This document shows positions 36,346 to 45,718 of a DNA stretch of 64,000 bases, in pieces. The stretch is from Paracoccus shandongensis (GTDB taxonomy: Bacteria > Pseudomonadota > Alphaproteobacteria > Rhodobacterales > Rhodobacteraceae). Each line of letters begins with the position of its first letter. The first letter of the stretch is position 1. The translations under genes and the position numbers were made by a program. The notes under the pieces are model-generated. The model was given only the letters and a program-made list of their open reading frames with translations. It was not told the origin of the DNA and did no database searches. The stretch lies in assembly GCF_017315735.1 (NCBI RefSeq), contig NZ_JAFLRK010000003.1, forward strand, positions 144,588-208,587. Reading direction: 5' to 3'.

Positions 36346-36603
36346 ATGGTGCGGGTCAGGTTTTCCATCGACGGGCGCGGCCCCTTCGAGGGGATGATGC
36401 GGTTCGGCACCCCCGGCGAGCGCGGGATCGAGTTCATCGCCATCCCCGCCCGGGCCGAGGATTTCGCGGGCGCAAGGACCATCCGCGTCATGCCCGAGGA
36501 CGCGGATCCCTTCGAGGCGCCCGTCATCCGCATCACCACCGATGGCGGCCAATACGACGACGCGGTGGGCACCATGACCGGCTATGTGGTCTTTCAGGCC
36601 TGA
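36346..36603 (+). CDS. Small hypothetical protein
   Basis: This 85-residue soluble protein has a strong ribosome site (AGGAAGGA) six bases before ATG 36346. It is rich in beta-strand-like segments (VRVRFSIDGRGPFEGMMRFG and APVIRITTDGGQYDD) and acidic overall, with no signal peptide, Cys pair or known motif. Its 3' end overlaps the convergent kdgK gene by ten bases. I do not recognise the family. Confidence 0.6.
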   Translation: MVRVRFSIDGRGPFEGMMRFGTPGERGIEFIAIPARAEDFAGARTIRVMPEDADPFEAPVIRITTDGGQYDDAVGTMTGYVVFQA

Positions 36604-37535
36604 CGGGTTGCCCCTGACAGTTGGTCCCCAAGCGCGGCCTGCCGGACCAGGGCGCCGGGATGCGAGACGACCTGCAGGCTCAGCCTGTGGGCGGCGCGGA
36701 TCGCGGTTTCGGGATCGGCCCCCTGCAAGGCTGCGGCCAGATAGCCCGCGTTGAAGCTGTCGCCCGCGGCGGTGCTGTCCACGGTGGTGACGCGGGCCAG
36801 GTCGGCGACCAGCCCGGCACCTTGGGCGCCGCTGTAACGGACCGGCCCGCCGCCGTTCTTCACCACCACCTGCCCCGCGCCGAGGCGAAGATAGCGGGCC
36901 GCCGTGGCCTCGGGGTCGGTGTCTCCGAAATGGGTCGCTTCGTCGTCGAAACTGGGCAGGACCAGGTCGGCGCCGCCCGCCGCGCGTTCGATCCAGTGGC
37001 GCATGTCCTCGGGGGATTGCCACAGCCGGGGGCGCAGGTTCGGGTCGAAGACGACCTGGCAGCCTGCAGCTCGCGCCTTTGTGGCCGCATCAAGCAGGGC
37101 GGCGCGGCCGGCATCGGGCAGGATCGCCAGCGTGATGCCCGAGAAGTAGGCGATCCGGCAACCTTGCAATGCCTGGGCAAGGCGCTGCGGATCGTCGGCC
37201 AGGCCGCGCGCGGCGGACTGGCCGCGCCAATAGGAAAAGCTGCGCTCGCCATCCTTCAACGAGATCGCGTAAAGCCCGATCTCGCGCTGCGGATCGGGGG
37301 TCACATGCTCGGCCTCGATCCCCTCGGCTTCCAGGAAACGCAGCATCTTCCGGGAAAATTCGCCGGTGCCCACCCGGCTGAAATAACCCACGCGCCAATC
37401 GGGGCCCAGGCAGCGGCGCAGATACCAGGCGGTGTTCAGCGTGTCGCCCGCGATGCCCAGCGACCACAGATCGCCCCCCGCCTGGGACAGTTCAACCATC
37501 GCCTCGCCGATGGACAGGATGAGGGGCGTGGTCAT
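36594..37535 (-). CDS. kdgK: 2-keto-3-deoxygluconate kinase (PfkB family)
   Basis: The 313-residue sugar kinase phosphorylates 2-keto-3-deoxygluconate to KDPG, the last upper step before Entner-Doudoroff aldolase. The PfkB fold is clear: IGEAMVELSQAGGDLWSLGI at the N-terminus with the glycine-rich substrate loop, and DSTAAGDSFNAGYLAA, with the catalytic Asp, near the C-terminus. ATG 37535 overlaps the uxuA stop by four bases, so the two genes are coupled in the minus-strand half of the hexuronate regulon. Confidence 0.92.
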   Translation of the reverse strand: MTTPLILSIGEAMVELSQAGGDLWSLGIAGDTLNTAWYLRRCLGPDWRVGYFSRVGTGEFSRKMLRFLEAEGIEAEHVTPDPQREIGLYAISLKDGERSFSYWRGQSAARGLADDPQRLAQALQGCRIAYFSGITLAILPDAGRAALLDAATKARAAGCQVVFDPNLRPRLWQSPEDMRHWIERAAGGADLVLPSFDDEATHFGDTDPEATAARYLRLGAGQVVVKNGGGPVRYSGAQGAGLVADLARVTTVDSTAAGDSFNAGYLAAALQGADPETAIRAAHRLSLQVVSHPGALVRQAALGDQLSGATRQA

Positions 37536-38764
37536 GGTCGGGCTCCTTGCAGCGCGGGTTGGATGGCGGGGTGGGACAGCGCGGTTTCGACCCCGCGCAA
37601 TTCGGCCAGGCCCTTCAGGCGGCCGATGGCCGGATAGCCGGGCTGGCCGCCCCGGCCGATGTCGTCCAGGATGTCCTGGCCGTGGTCGGGGCGCATGGGA
37701 ATGGTCCAGTCCTCGCGGCCCGCGGCGCGGCGGCGGTTTTCCTCGCGCAGGATGGCGGCGATCAGGGCCACCATGTCGGTCTGGCCCGCCAGATGCTCGT
37801 CCTCGAAGAAGGATCCGGCGATGGCGTCGGTGTCGCGGCGGACATTGCGCAGGTGCAGGAAATGCACCCGGTCGCCCAGGCGGTCCATCATGCCGGGCAG
37901 GTCGTTGTCGGGCCGCGCGCCCAGCGATCCCGAACACAGCGTGATGCCGTTGGCGGGCAGGTCCACGGCGGCCATGCGTTCGGCATAGTCGGCCTCGGTG
38001 GACATGATGCGGGGCAGGCCCAGCAGCGGGAAGGGCGGGTCGTCGGGATGGCAGCAAAGCCGCATCCCCAGATCCTGCGCGACCGGGGCCACCTGTTCCA
38101 GGAAGTCGTGGAAATGCCGCCGCAGCACGGCATCGGTCACGGGGGCATAGCTGGCCAGCAGCGCCCGCACGTCGGGCAGGGTGAAATGTTCCGCAGCGCC
38201 CGGCAGGCCGAAGACGACATTGCCGGCCAGGGCCTGGCGCGTGGCATCGTCCATGGCGGCAAAGCGGCGGGCGGCGTCTTCGCGGACGGCTTCGGGGAAA
38301 TCATCGGCCGCGCCCGGGCGTTGCAGGATATGGATGTCGAAGGCCGCGAAGTCGGTATAGTCGAACCGCATGCAGCGCGCGCCGGTGGGCCGCCGCCAGG
38401 CGAGATCCGTGCGCGTCCAGTCCAGCACCGGCATGAAGTTGTAGCAGATCACCCGGATCCCCGCCGCGTGCAGGTTGCGCATGGACTGGATCCAGGCCGC
38501 GACATGACCCTTCCAGTCGCCGGTCTGGGTCTTGATCGACTCGCTGACGGGCAGGCTTTCGACCACCTCCCAGGCCAGGCCCGAGGGCGCGCCGTCGGTC
38601 ATCACTGCCAGCTCGTCCTGGCGCTTGCGGATCTCCTCGGGCGTCCAGACGGCGCCGGTGGGCAGGTGGTGCAGGGCCGTCACCACGCCCTGCACCCCCG
38701 CCTGCAGCATGTCGTCGGTCGAGACCCGGTCACGCGGGCCGAACCACCGCCAGGTGTGTCGCAT
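37532..38764 (-). CDS. uxuA: Mannonate dehydratase
   Basis: The 410-residue TIM-barrel enzyme dehydrates D-mannonate to 2-keto-3-deoxygluconate. It opens MRHTWRWFGPRDRVS, as UxuA proteins do. Metal-ligand segments are visible in LCCHPDDPPFPLLGLPRI, ITLCSGSLGARPDND and VHFLHLRNV. It precedes kdgK with a four-base overlap and lies downstream of the GntR regulator gene on the same strand. Confidence 0.94.
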   Translation of the reverse strand: MRHTWRWFGPRDRVSTDDMLQAGVQGVVTALHHLPTGAVWTPEEIRKRQDELAVMTDGAPSGLAWEVVESLPVSESIKTQTGDWKGHVAAWIQSMRNLHAAGIRVICYNFMPVLDWTRTDLAWRRPTGARCMRFDYTDFAAFDIHILQRPGAADDFPEAVREDAARRFAAMDDATRQALAGNVVFGLPGAAEHFTLPDVRALLASYAPVTDAVLRRHFHDFLEQVAPVAQDLGMRLCCHPDDPPFPLLGLPRIMSTEADYAERMAAVDLPANGITLCSGSLGARPDNDLPGMMDRLGDRVHFLHLRNVRRDTDAIAGSFFEDEHLAGQTDMVALIAAILREENRRRAAGREDWTIPMRPDHGQDILDDIGRGGQPGYPAIGRLKGLAELRGVETALSHPAIQPALQGARP

Positions 38765-38804
38765 TCATTCCCCTCCGAATGGCATAAGTCTGTGGGTGCC
38801 GGGT

Positions 38805-39503
38805 TTATTGGCCCAGCATCTCGGGCTGGTCGGCGCGCAGGCGGTCCAGCGTTTCGTTGATGCGCGACAGGTGCAGGCCGATGGCCGCCACGGCCTTGTC
38901 CTCGTCGCGTTCCCGCAGCGCGGACAGGATCACCCCATGCTCCTCCATCGCGTTGCGGGCGTTGTAGGACAAGGACAGCCAGCGCGCCCGGTCCATGTGG
39001 CCCTTGTTGTCCTTGACCAGCGTCCAGACGAATTCAAGGCCCGAATGGGCGCAGATGTCGTGGTGGAACTGGTCGTCCAGCGCATGGAAGCCACCGCGGT
39101 CGTCGGCCTCGATGGCGGCCTGCTGCCGGGCGATCAGACTGGCCAGCGCGTCGTGATGGGCCGGGGTCAGCTTGTGGACCGCCTCGCGGATGCAGGCGAT
39201 CTCCAGCGCCAGGCGGATGAAGAAGGCCTGGCGGATCGCCTCCTCGGAAATCGGGGTGACGACGGTGGCGCGCTGCGGGCGGATCTGGATGAAGCCCAGT
39301 TGCGACAGCCGGTAAAAGGCGTCGCGCACCGGCTGGCGGGACACGCCCATCTGGGCCGCGACCTCGGCCTCGGACAGTTTCGCGCCGGGGGGCAGGCTGA
39401 GGTTGATCACCCGTTCATACAGCGCGTCATAGATCTGGTCGGTCACGGTGCGCGGGCGCGTCTCGTCCAGCAAAGGCAGGGCTGCTGCGGCTTCTGTCGG
39501 CAT
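38805..39503 (-). CDS. GntR-family (FCD) regulator of hexuronate genes
   Basis: This 232-residue regulator has a winged helix (AEVAAQMGVSRQPVRDAFYR) and an FCD effector domain with the usual metal-binding His/Asp pattern (DDQFHHDICAHSG, NEH-like MEEHGVIL). ATG 39503 is the probable start; an in-frame ATG at 39542 would overlap the divergent uxaC promoter. It lies upstream of uxuA on the same strand and divergent from uxaC, the position of UxuR/ExuR-type repressors, and probably binds the repeats at 39534-39555. Confidence 0.88.
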   Translation of the reverse strand: MPTEAAAALPLLDETRPRTVTDQIYDALYERVINLSLPPGAKLSEAEVAAQMGVSRQPVRDAFYRLSQLGFIQIRPQRATVVTPISEEAIRQAFFIRLALEIACIREAVHKLTPAHHDALASLIARQQAAIEADDRGGFHALDDQFHHDICAHSGLEFVWTLVKDNKGHMDRARWLSLSYNARNAMEEHGVILSALRERDEDKAVAAIGLHLSRINETLDRLRADQPEMLGQ

Positions 39504-39518
39504 GTCGGACCCACCACG

Positions 39519-39555
39519 TTGACGCGTTTGCCAGACTAGCATATTAGATGACTAG
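39519..39555 (+). promoter_or_regulatory. uxaC promoter with overlapping operator repeats
   Basis: A sigma-70-type promoter is readable: TTGACG (39519-39524), 17 bases, then TATTAG (39542-39547). The -10 region is bracketed by two GACTAG repeats (39534-39539 and 39550-39555), which also form an imperfect palindrome with CAT/ATG inside. A regulator bound there would block transcription of the uxaC-TRAP operon; the divergent GntR protein is the obvious candidate. Confidence 0.55.
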
Positions 39556-39590
39556 AAGGCCCGCAAGGCGATTCGGGAGGAGACTTGCAG

Positions 39591-40997
39591 ATGCCGCTTC
39601 TGGACGAGGATCGTCTGTTTCCGGTCGAGCCAGCCCTGCGCGGCCTGGCCCGCGACCTGTATGACGGGATCCGCGACCTGCCCATCGTCAGCCCGCACGG
39701 CCACACCGACCCCCGCTGGTTCGCCGAAAACCAGCCCTTCCCCGATCCCGCGCAGCTGTTCGTGACGCCGGACCATTACGTCTTCCGGATGCTGGTGTCG
39801 CAGGGCGTGGCGCTGACCGACCTGGGCGTGCCGCGCGTCGATGGCGGGCCGACCGAAACGGATGGGCGCAGGATCTGGCGGCTGTTCGCCCGCCATTACC
39901 ACCTGTTCGCGGGCACGCCGTCGCGGCTGTGGCTGGACCACAGTTTCCAGCACGTCTTCGGCATCGACCGCCGCCTGTCGGCGGACACGGCGGACTGGTA
40001 TTACGACCACATCGCCGACTGCCTGGCCCGCCCCGAGTTCCGCCCCCGCGCGCTGTTCGACCGCTTCAACATCGAGGTGATCGCCACCACCGAGGCCGCG
40101 ACCGACGACCTGCACTGGCACCGGATGATCCGCGAATCGGGTTGGGGCGGCCGCGTGGTCACCGCCTATCGCCCCGATGGCGTGGTGGACCCGGACATGG
40201 CGGGCTTTGCCGACAACGTGGCGCTGATGGGCCAGCAGACCGGCTTTGACACCGCCACTTGGGACGGCTATCTGGACGCGCACCGGGCGCGGCGGGCGTT
40301 CTTTATCGACCACGGCGCGACCTCCTCCGACCACGGCCACCCCACCGCGCGGACCGAGGATCTGCCCCAGGCAGAGGCCGCCGCGCTGTTCCAGAAGGCC
40401 CTGCGCGGCGCCTGCTCGTCCCAGGAAGCCGACGCCTTCCGCGGCCAGATGCTGACCGAGATGGCGCGGATGAGCCTGGAGGACGGGCTTGTCCTGCAGA
40501 TCCATCCCGGCGCGCGGCGCAACCATTCCGACCCGGTGATGGCCGTCCATGGCCGCGACAAGGGCTTCGACATTCCCGGCCGCACCGATTATGTGGCCGC
40601 CCTGCGCCCCTTGCTGAACGCGGTCGGGATGCGCCCCGACCTGACGGTGATCCTGTTCACCCTGGACGAGACCAGCTATTCGCGCGAGCTGGCGCCCCTG
40701 GCCGGGGCCTGGCCCTGCCTGCGCCTGGGGCCGCCCTGGTGGTTCCACGACAGCCCGGAAGGCATGATGCGCTTTCGCCAGATGGCGACGGAAACGGCGG
40801 GTTTCTACAATACCGTGGGCTTCAACGACGACACCCGCGCCTTCTGCTCGATCCCCGCGCGCCACGATGTCGCGCGCCGCGTGGATTGCGCCTTTCTCGC
40901 AACCCTTGTCGCGACCGGACGCCTGCACCGCGACGAAGCGCCCGGGCTTGCGCACCAACTGACCTATGGCCTCGCCAAGAAGGCCTACAAGCTTTGA
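39591..40997 (+). CDS. uxaC: Glucuronate (uronate) isomerase
   Basis: The 468-residue amidohydrolase-superfamily enzyme converts D-glucuronate to D-fructuronate and D-galacturonate to D-tagaturonate. The metal motif [14 protein letters not shown] is near residue 36, and [22 protein letters not shown] C-terminal sequence is conserved. ATG 39591 is preceded by GGGAGGAG at ideal distance; TTG 39585 is in frame but too close to it. It is the first gene of the plus-strand hexuronate operon. Confidence 0.94.
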   Translation: MPLLDEDRLFPVEPALRGLARDLYDGIRDLPIVSPHGHTDPRWFAENQPFPDPAQLFVTPDHYVFRMLVSQGVALTDLGVPRVDGGPTETDGRRIWRLFARHYHLFAGTPSRLWLDHSFQHVFGIDRRLSADTADWYYDHIADCLARPEFRPRALFDRFNIEVIATTEAATDDLHWHRMIRESGWGGRVVTAYRPDGVVDPDMAGFADNVALMGQQTGFDTATWDGYLDAHRARRAFFIDHGATSSDHGHPTARTEDLPQAEAAALFQKALRGACSSQEADAFRGQMLTEMARMSLEDGLVLQIHPGARRNHSDPVMAVHGRDKGFDIPGRTDYVAALRPLLNAVGMRPDLTVILFTLDETSYSRELAPLAGAWPCLRLGPPWWFHDSPEGMMRFRQMATETAGFYNTVGFNDDTRAFCSIPARHDVARRVDCAFLATLVATGRLHRDEAPGLAHQLTYGLAKKAYKL

Positions 40998-41019
40998 GCT
41001 TCACCAACGGGAGGAAACC

Positions 41020-41997
41020 ATGAAGTTCGTCACCACCACCCTTGCCGCCCTGCTGTGTTCGGCCAGCCTTGCCGCGGCCGCCGATTGCGAGATCACGCTG
41101 CGGTCGTCCGACACCCATCCCGACGGCTATCCGACGGTCGAGGGCGTCAAGGCCATGGCCGCCGAGGTCAAGGAAAAGACCGAAGGCCGCATCTGCATCG
41201 AGGTCTTCCCGTCGTCCCAGCTGGGCGAGGAAAAGGATACGATCGAGCAGACCCAGTTCGGCGTCATCGACATGGTGCGGGCAAGCTTCGGGTCGTTCAA
41301 CGACATCGTGCCGGTCACGCAGACCCTGTCGCTGCCCTATCTGTTCACCTCGCCCGAACACCAGCACGCGGTCATGGACGGCCCCATCGGCGAGGAGATC
41401 GCCCAGGCCTTCGCCGAAAAGGATCTGATCGCGCTGGCCTATTACGACGGCGGCTCGCGCAACTTCTACAACTCGCAAAAGCCGATCAGGACGGTGGAAG
41501 ACCTGAAGGGCATGAAGTTCCGCGTCATGCAGAACGATGTCTTCGTGGACATGATGTCCGCGCTTGGCGCGAACGCCACGCCCATGCCCTATGGGGAGGT
41601 GTATTCCTCGATCCAGACGGGCGTGATCGACGGGGCGGAAAACAACTTTCCGTCCTATGACAGCTCGGGCCATGCCGAGGTCGCGAAATACTTCACCCAG
41701 GACCAGCACCTGATGGTCCCGGAACTGGTCGCCGTGTCGAAAACCTCGTGGGAAAAGCTGAGCCCCGAGGATCAGGAGATCATGCGCACGGCCGCCAGGA
41801 ACTCGGCCACGCTGCAGCGCAAGCTGTGGGCCGAACAGGAAAAGGCCAGCGAGGAAAAGGTCGTGGCGGCGGGCGCCGAGGTCATCAAGGACGTGGACAA
41901 GACCGCCTTCATCGAGGCGATGGCCCCCGTCTATGAAAAATACGTGACCACGCCCGAGGCGCAGGATCTGGTCAAGCGCATCCAGGAAACCAAGTGA
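41020..41997 (+). CDS. dctP: TRAP transporter substrate-binding protein (DctP type)
   Basis: This 325-residue periplasmic receptor has a Sec signal peptide ([24 protein letters not shown]). The DctP fold shows in [20 protein letters not shown], the conserved Arg in [12 protein letters not shown], and [18 protein letters not shown]. Context with uronate genes suggests it binds a hexuronate or unsaturated uronate. ATG 41020 follows GGGAGGAAA. A strong hairpin after the gene separates it from the membrane subunits. Confidence 0.92.
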   Translation: MKFVTTTLAALLCSASLAAAADCEITLRSSDTHPDGYPTVEGVKAMAAEVKEKTEGRICIEVFPSSQLGEEKDTIEQTQFGVIDMVRASFGSFNDIVPVTQTLSLPYLFTSPEHQHAVMDGPIGEEIAQAFAEKDLIALAYYDGGSRNFYNSQKPIRTVEDLKGMKFRVMQNDVFVDMMSALGANATPMPYGEVYSSIQTGVIDGAENNFPSYDSSGHAEVAKYFTQDQHLMVPELVAVSKTSWEKLSPEDQEIMRTAARNSATLQRKLWAEQEKASEEKVVAAGAEVIKDVDKTAFIEAMAPVYEKYVTTPEAQDLVKRIQETK

Positions 41998-42003
41998 CGC
42001 ATC

Positions 42004-42038
42004 GGCTCGCGGTCGCCCTGGCCGCGAGCCTTTCCTTT
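42004..42038 (+). terminator. Attenuating hairpin between dctP and dctQ
   Basis: GGCTCGCGG (42004-42012) pairs perfectly with CCGCGAGCC (42022-42030), followed by TTTCCTTT. Inside an operon, such a structure after the binding-protein gene lowers expression of the membrane subunits or stabilises the upstream message. Confidence 0.62.
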
Positions 42039-42060
42039 CACGCAACCGAAAGGTGACGCC

Positions 42061-42594
42061 ATGCACGGCAGCATCGCCCTGTTGTCACGTCTCAATGCCC
42101 GGCTTTCCCGGATCAGCCTGTGGGTGGCGGGCGCGGGGCTGGTGGCGATGACGATCATCGTCTTCGCGCAGGTCTTCTTCCGCTATGTCCTGAACGACAG
42201 CCTGCTTTGGGTGGAACCCGTGGCGATCCTGCTGATGAGCTGGTTCATCTTCCTGGGGTCCGCCGTGGGCGTCCATGAAAGCTTCCACATGGGTTTCGAC
42301 GTGCTGCTGTTCTTCCTGCCCGACAGCGCCGGGACATGGCTGAGGGCGCTGTCCGACCTGGCGGTGCTGGGTTTCAGCATCGGCATGGCGGTCTATGGCT
42401 GGCAGTTGATGGCCAAGACCTGGGAATCGTCCTTGCCGGTGATCGGGCTGCCGGGGGGCTTCGGCTACATGCCGCTGTTCGCGGGGGGCGTGTTGATGAC
42501 GCTGTTCGTGCTGGAACACCTGCTGAACCGCCTGTCGGGCCGCACGGTCGAGGCCGAGCCCGACGCCGAAGACATCCTGATGACCGAGGCCTGA
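42061..42594 (+). CDS. dctQ: TRAP transporter small membrane subunit (DctQ type)
   Basis: This 177-residue, four-helix inner-membrane protein contains the DctQ-type VFAQVFFRYVLNDSLLWVEPV segment and GSAVGVHESFHMGFDVLLFF. It partners the large subunit DctM encoded one base after its stop and supports uptake driven by the sodium gradient. The C-terminal tail is short and acidic. Confidence 0.9.
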   Translation: MHGSIALLSRLNARLSRISLWVAGAGLVAMTIIVFAQVFFRYVLNDSLLWVEPVAILLMSWFIFLGSAVGVHESFHMGFDVLLFFLPDSAGTWLRALSDLAVLGFSIGMAVYGWQLMAKTWESSLPVIGLPGGFGYMPLFAGGVLMTLFVLEHLLNRLSGRTVEAEPDAEDILMTEA

Positions 42595-42595
42595 C

Positions 42596-43876
42596 ATGGA
42601 ATACCTGATCCTCTTCGGCGTCTTCACCGCCCTGATGCTGATCGGCACGCCGATCGCCTTCTGCCTGGGCATCTCCAGCCTGGCGACCGTCGGATACCTG
42701 GGCCTGCCGCCGCTGGTGGTGTTCCAGCGGCTGTCGGCGGGGATTTCCGTCTTCACGCTGATGGCCATTCCCTTCTTCATCTTCGCGGGCGACCTGATGG
42801 TCAGGGGCGGCATCGCGGCGCGCATCGTGGCCTTCGCAGGCTCGCTGATCGGCCATGTCCGGGGCGGGCTGGGGCAGGTCAACATCGCCGCATCGACCCT
42901 GTTCGGCGGCATCTCGGGATCGGCCGTGGCCGAGGCCGCGGCCGTCGGCGGCATCATGATCCCGCAGATGAAGGAACGCGGCTACGGCGCGGACTATGCC
43001 GTCAACGTGACCTCGATGGCCGCGCTGATCGCGCTGCTGCTGCCGCCCAGCCACAACATGATCATCTATTCGATCTCGGGCGGGGGGCGGATTTCGATCG
43101 CCGACCTGTTCACGGCAGGCATCATTCCGGGCCTGCTGCTGGCCGCCGCCCTGTCGGTCACCGCCTATATCGTCGCCCGCCAGCGCGGCTATCCGACCGA
43201 GGCCTTCCCCGGCTTCGCCCGCGTCGGATACTTCCTGCTGCAATCCATCCCCGGCATGCTGCTGATCGCGATCATCTTCGGCGGCGTGCGCTCGGGCGTC
43301 TTCACCGCCACCGAAAGCTCCTGCATTGCGGTGCTTTATGCGCTGCTGGTGACGATGGTCGTCTATCGCAGCATGTCCTGGTCGGACTTCGTCCATGCCA
43401 CCCAGCAGGCGGTGCGCACGACCGCGATGGTGCTGCTGATCATCGGCATGGCCGGGGCCTTCGGCTGGCTGATGGCCTATCTGCATGTGGCGCAGATCTC
43501 GCTCAACTGGATGCAGTCGGTCTCGAACAACCCCTTCGTGATTCTTCTGATGATCAACATCGTGCTGCTGATCCTGGGCACCTTCATGGACATGTCGCCC
43601 CTGATCATCATCACCACGCCGATCTTCCTGCCCGTCGTGTCGGCCTTCGGCGTCGATCCGGTGCATTTCGGCGTCATCATGATCCTGAACCTGGGGATCG
43701 GGCTGAACACGCCGCCGCTTGGCCCCGTCCAGTTCGTTGCCGCCGCCGTGGCCCGGATCTCCATCTGGGAAGCGATGCGCAGCGTCTGGCCCTTCTATGC
43801 GGCGGGCCTGATCGTGCTGCTGCTGGTGACCTATGTCCCGGCCCTGTCCCTCTGGCTGCCGAGCGTCTTCAAATGA
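42596..43876 (+). CDS. dctM: TRAP transporter large membrane subunit (DctM type)
   Basis: The 426-residue, roughly 12-helix permease has DctM landmarks: IPFFIFAGDLMVRGGIAARI, ASTLFGGISGSAVAEAAAVG, LLLPPSHNMIIYS and MNLGIGLNTPPLGP-like (ILNLGIGLNTPPLGPVQF). It works with dctP and dctQ for secondary uptake of a uronate-type acid. Its stop overlaps the kdgF start by four bases. Confidence 0.94.
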   Translation: MEYLILFGVFTALMLIGTPIAFCLGISSLATVGYLGLPPLVVFQRLSAGISVFTLMAIPFFIFAGDLMVRGGIAARIVAFAGSLIGHVRGGLGQVNIAASTLFGGISGSAVAEAAAVGGIMIPQMKERGYGADYAVNVTSMAALIALLLPPSHNMIIYSISGGGRISIADLFTAGIIPGLLLAAALSVTAYIVARQRGYPTEAFPGFARVGYFLLQSIPGMLLIAIIFGGVRSGVFTATESSCIAVLYALLVTMVVYRSMSWSDFVHATQQAVRTTAMVLLIIGMAGAFGWLMAYLHVAQISLNWMQSVSNNPFVILLMINIVLLILGTFMDMSPLIIITTPIFLPVVSAFGVDPVHFGVIMILNLGIGLNTPPLGPVQFVAAAVARISIWEAMRSVWPFYAAGLIVLLLVTYVPALSLWLPSVFK

Positions 43877-44154
43877 GCGATCCCGTCCGCACCGTTCTGG
43901 CCCATTCCCCCGAATTGATGGTCGTCCGCTTCGCCTTCCGGGCGGGCGACCAGGGGGCGCTGCACAGCCACCCCCATGTGCAATCGACCTATGTGCAGTC
44001 GGGCCGCTACCGCTTCACCGTAGACGGCCGAGAGTTTCAGGTCGGGCCGGGCGATGCCTTCGTGATCCCCTCGAACGCAGTCCACGGCTGCACCTGCCTG
44101 GAAGGGGGCGTGCTGATCGACAGCTTCACCCCCCGCCGCGACGATTTCCTGTGA
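43873..44154 (+). CDS. kdgF: KdgF-type cupin (unsaturated uronate linearisation)
   Basis: This 93-residue single-domain cupin shows GALHSHPHVQSTYVQSGRYRF (metal-binding His pair and Gln) and VGPGDAFVIPSNAVHGC (the third His). KdgF converts 4,5-unsaturated monouronates from pectin or alginate breakdown to the linear keto acid used by KduI. The position between dctM and kduI, with an ATGA overlap to dctM, supports this role over other small cupins. Confidence 0.87.
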   Translation: MSDPVRTVLAHSPELMVVRFAFRAGDQGALHSHPHVQSTYVQSGRYRFTVDGREFQVGPGDAFVIPSNAVHGCTCLEGGVLIDSFTPRRDDFL

Positions 44155-44168
44155 AAGGCCGAAAGACC

Positions 44169-44996
44169 ATGACCACCCATGTCGAAACCCGCCACGCGAT
44201 CCATCCCGATCATGCCAAGCGCATGGACACGGCGGAACTGCGCCAGCATTTCCTGACCGAGGGCCTGTTCGCCGACGCCGAAATCCGGCTGGTTTATACC
44301 CATTACGACCGCTTCGTGCTGGGTGGCGCGGTGCCGAACGGGTCGGACATCACCCTGGACAAGATCGCCGAGACCAAGACCGCGACCTTCCTGGAACGCC
44401 GCGAGATGGGCATCGTCAACATCGGCGACACCGGCAGCGTCACGGCGGCGGGCCAGACATGGGAGATGAAGAAGGGCGACGTGCTTTACCTGGGCATGGG
44501 ATCCGGTGCGGTGACCTTCAGCGGCAACGGGCGGTTCTACATCACCTCCTGCCCCGCGCATCGGGAACTGCCCTGCCGCCTGGTCACGGTCGAGGACGCG
44601 AAGGAGATGAAGACCGGCGCGGTGGAAACGTCGAACAAGCGCACCATCCGCCAGTTCATCCACCCGCTGGTCATGGAAAGCTGCCAGCTTGTGCTGGGCT
44701 ATACCACGCTGGAGGACGGGTCGGTCTGGAACACCATCCCCTCGCACGTCCATGACCGGCGGATGGAGGCCTATCTGTATCACGGCATGGCGCCCGAGGC
44801 GCGCGTGCTGCACCTGATGGGCGAGCCGCAGGAAACGCGTCACCTGTTCGTCGCCAACGAGCAGGCGGTGATCTCGCCGTCCTGGTCGATCCATTCGGGC
44901 GCGGGCATCGGCGGCTATACCTTCATCTGGGCCATGGCGGGCGACAACGTGGACTATACCGACATGGACTTCGTCCAGCCGGGGGATCTGCGGTGA
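44169..44996 (+). CDS. kduI: 5-keto-4-deoxyuronate isomerase
   Basis: The 275-residue cupin-fold zinc enzyme converts 4-deoxy-L-threo-5-hexosulose uronate to 3-deoxy-D-glycero-2,5-hexodiulosonate. It is recognisable from RHAIHPDHAKRMDTAELRQH at the N-terminus and TIPSHVHDRRMEAYLYHGM with metal-binding His/Glu residues. ATG 44169 lies 14 bases after kdgF. Its stop overlaps the GTG start of kduD. Confidence 0.95.
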   Translation: MTTHVETRHAIHPDHAKRMDTAELRQHFLTEGLFADAEIRLVYTHYDRFVLGGAVPNGSDITLDKIAETKTATFLERREMGIVNIGDTGSVTAAGQTWEMKKGDVLYLGMGSGAVTFSGNGRFYITSCPAHRELPCRLVTVEDAKEMKTGAVETSNKRTIRQFIHPLVMESCQLVLGYTTLEDGSVWNTIPSHVHDRRMEAYLYHGMAPEARVLHLMGEPQETRHLFVANEQAVISPSWSIHSGAGIGGYTFIWAMAGDNVDYTDMDFVQPGDLR

Positions 44997-45718
44997 ACCC
45001 GTTCTCGCTGGACGGCCAGGTGGCGCTTGTCACCGGAGCAAACACGGGCATCGGCCAGGCCATTGCGGTCGCCATGGCGCAGGCCGGGGCCGAGGTGATC
45101 GCGAGCGGACGCCGCGATTGCGACGAGACGCTGGCGCTGATGGGGCGCGGTCGCGGGCTGCGCCTGGATTTCAGCGATCCGATGGCGGCGCGCGACGTGT
45201 TCGCGTCCGAACGCATCGACATCCTGGTCAACAACGCGGGCATCATCCGCCGCGCCGATGCAGTGGATTTTTCGGAGGCCGACTGGGACGAGGTGATGGA
45301 CGTGAACCTCAAGGCGCTGTTCTTCACCTGCCAGGCCTTCGCCAAGGCGGCCTTGCCGCGCGGGCGGGGCAAGATCGTCAACATCGCGTCCCTGCTGTCC
45401 TTCCAGGGCGGCATCCGGGTGCCGTCCTATACGGCGTCCAAGCATGGCGTTGCGGGCCTGACCAAACTGATGGCGAACGAATGGGCAGCGGCGGGGCTGA
45501 ACGTCAACGCCATCGCGCCGGGCTATATCAAGACCAACAACACCGCGGCCCTGCGCGCCGATCCCGACCGATCCCGCGCGATCCTGGACCGCATCCCCGC
45601 AGGCCGCTGGGGCCGCCCCGAGGATATCGGCCAGACCGCCGTGTTCCTGTCCGCGCCTGCGTCCGACTATTTCAACGGCGCGGTGCTGAACGTCGATGGG
45701 GGCTGGCTTGCCCGATAG
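44993..45718 (+). CDS. kduD: 2-deoxy-D-gluconate 3-dehydrogenase (KduD)
   Basis: This 241-residue short-chain dehydrogenase reduces 3-deoxy-hexodiulosonate to 2-keto-3-deoxygluconate with NAD(P)H. The nucleotide-binding TGANTGIG is at residues 14-21, NNAGI lies in the middle, and the catalytic Ser and YTASK follow. The GTG start at 44993 overlaps the kduI stop. Pairing with kduI separates it from the many other SDR enzymes. Confidence 0.93.
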   Translation: MNPFSLDGQVALVTGANTGIGQAIAVAMAQAGAEVIASGRRDCDETLALMGRGRGLRLDFSDPMAARDVFASERIDILVNNAGIIRRADAVDFSEADWDEVMDVNLKALFFTCQAFAKAALPRGRGKIVNIASLLSFQGGIRVPSYTASKHGVAGLTKLMANEWAAAGLNVNAIAPGYIKTNNTAALRADPDRSRAILDRIPAGRWGRPEDIGQTAVFLSAPASDYFNGAVLNVDGGWLAR

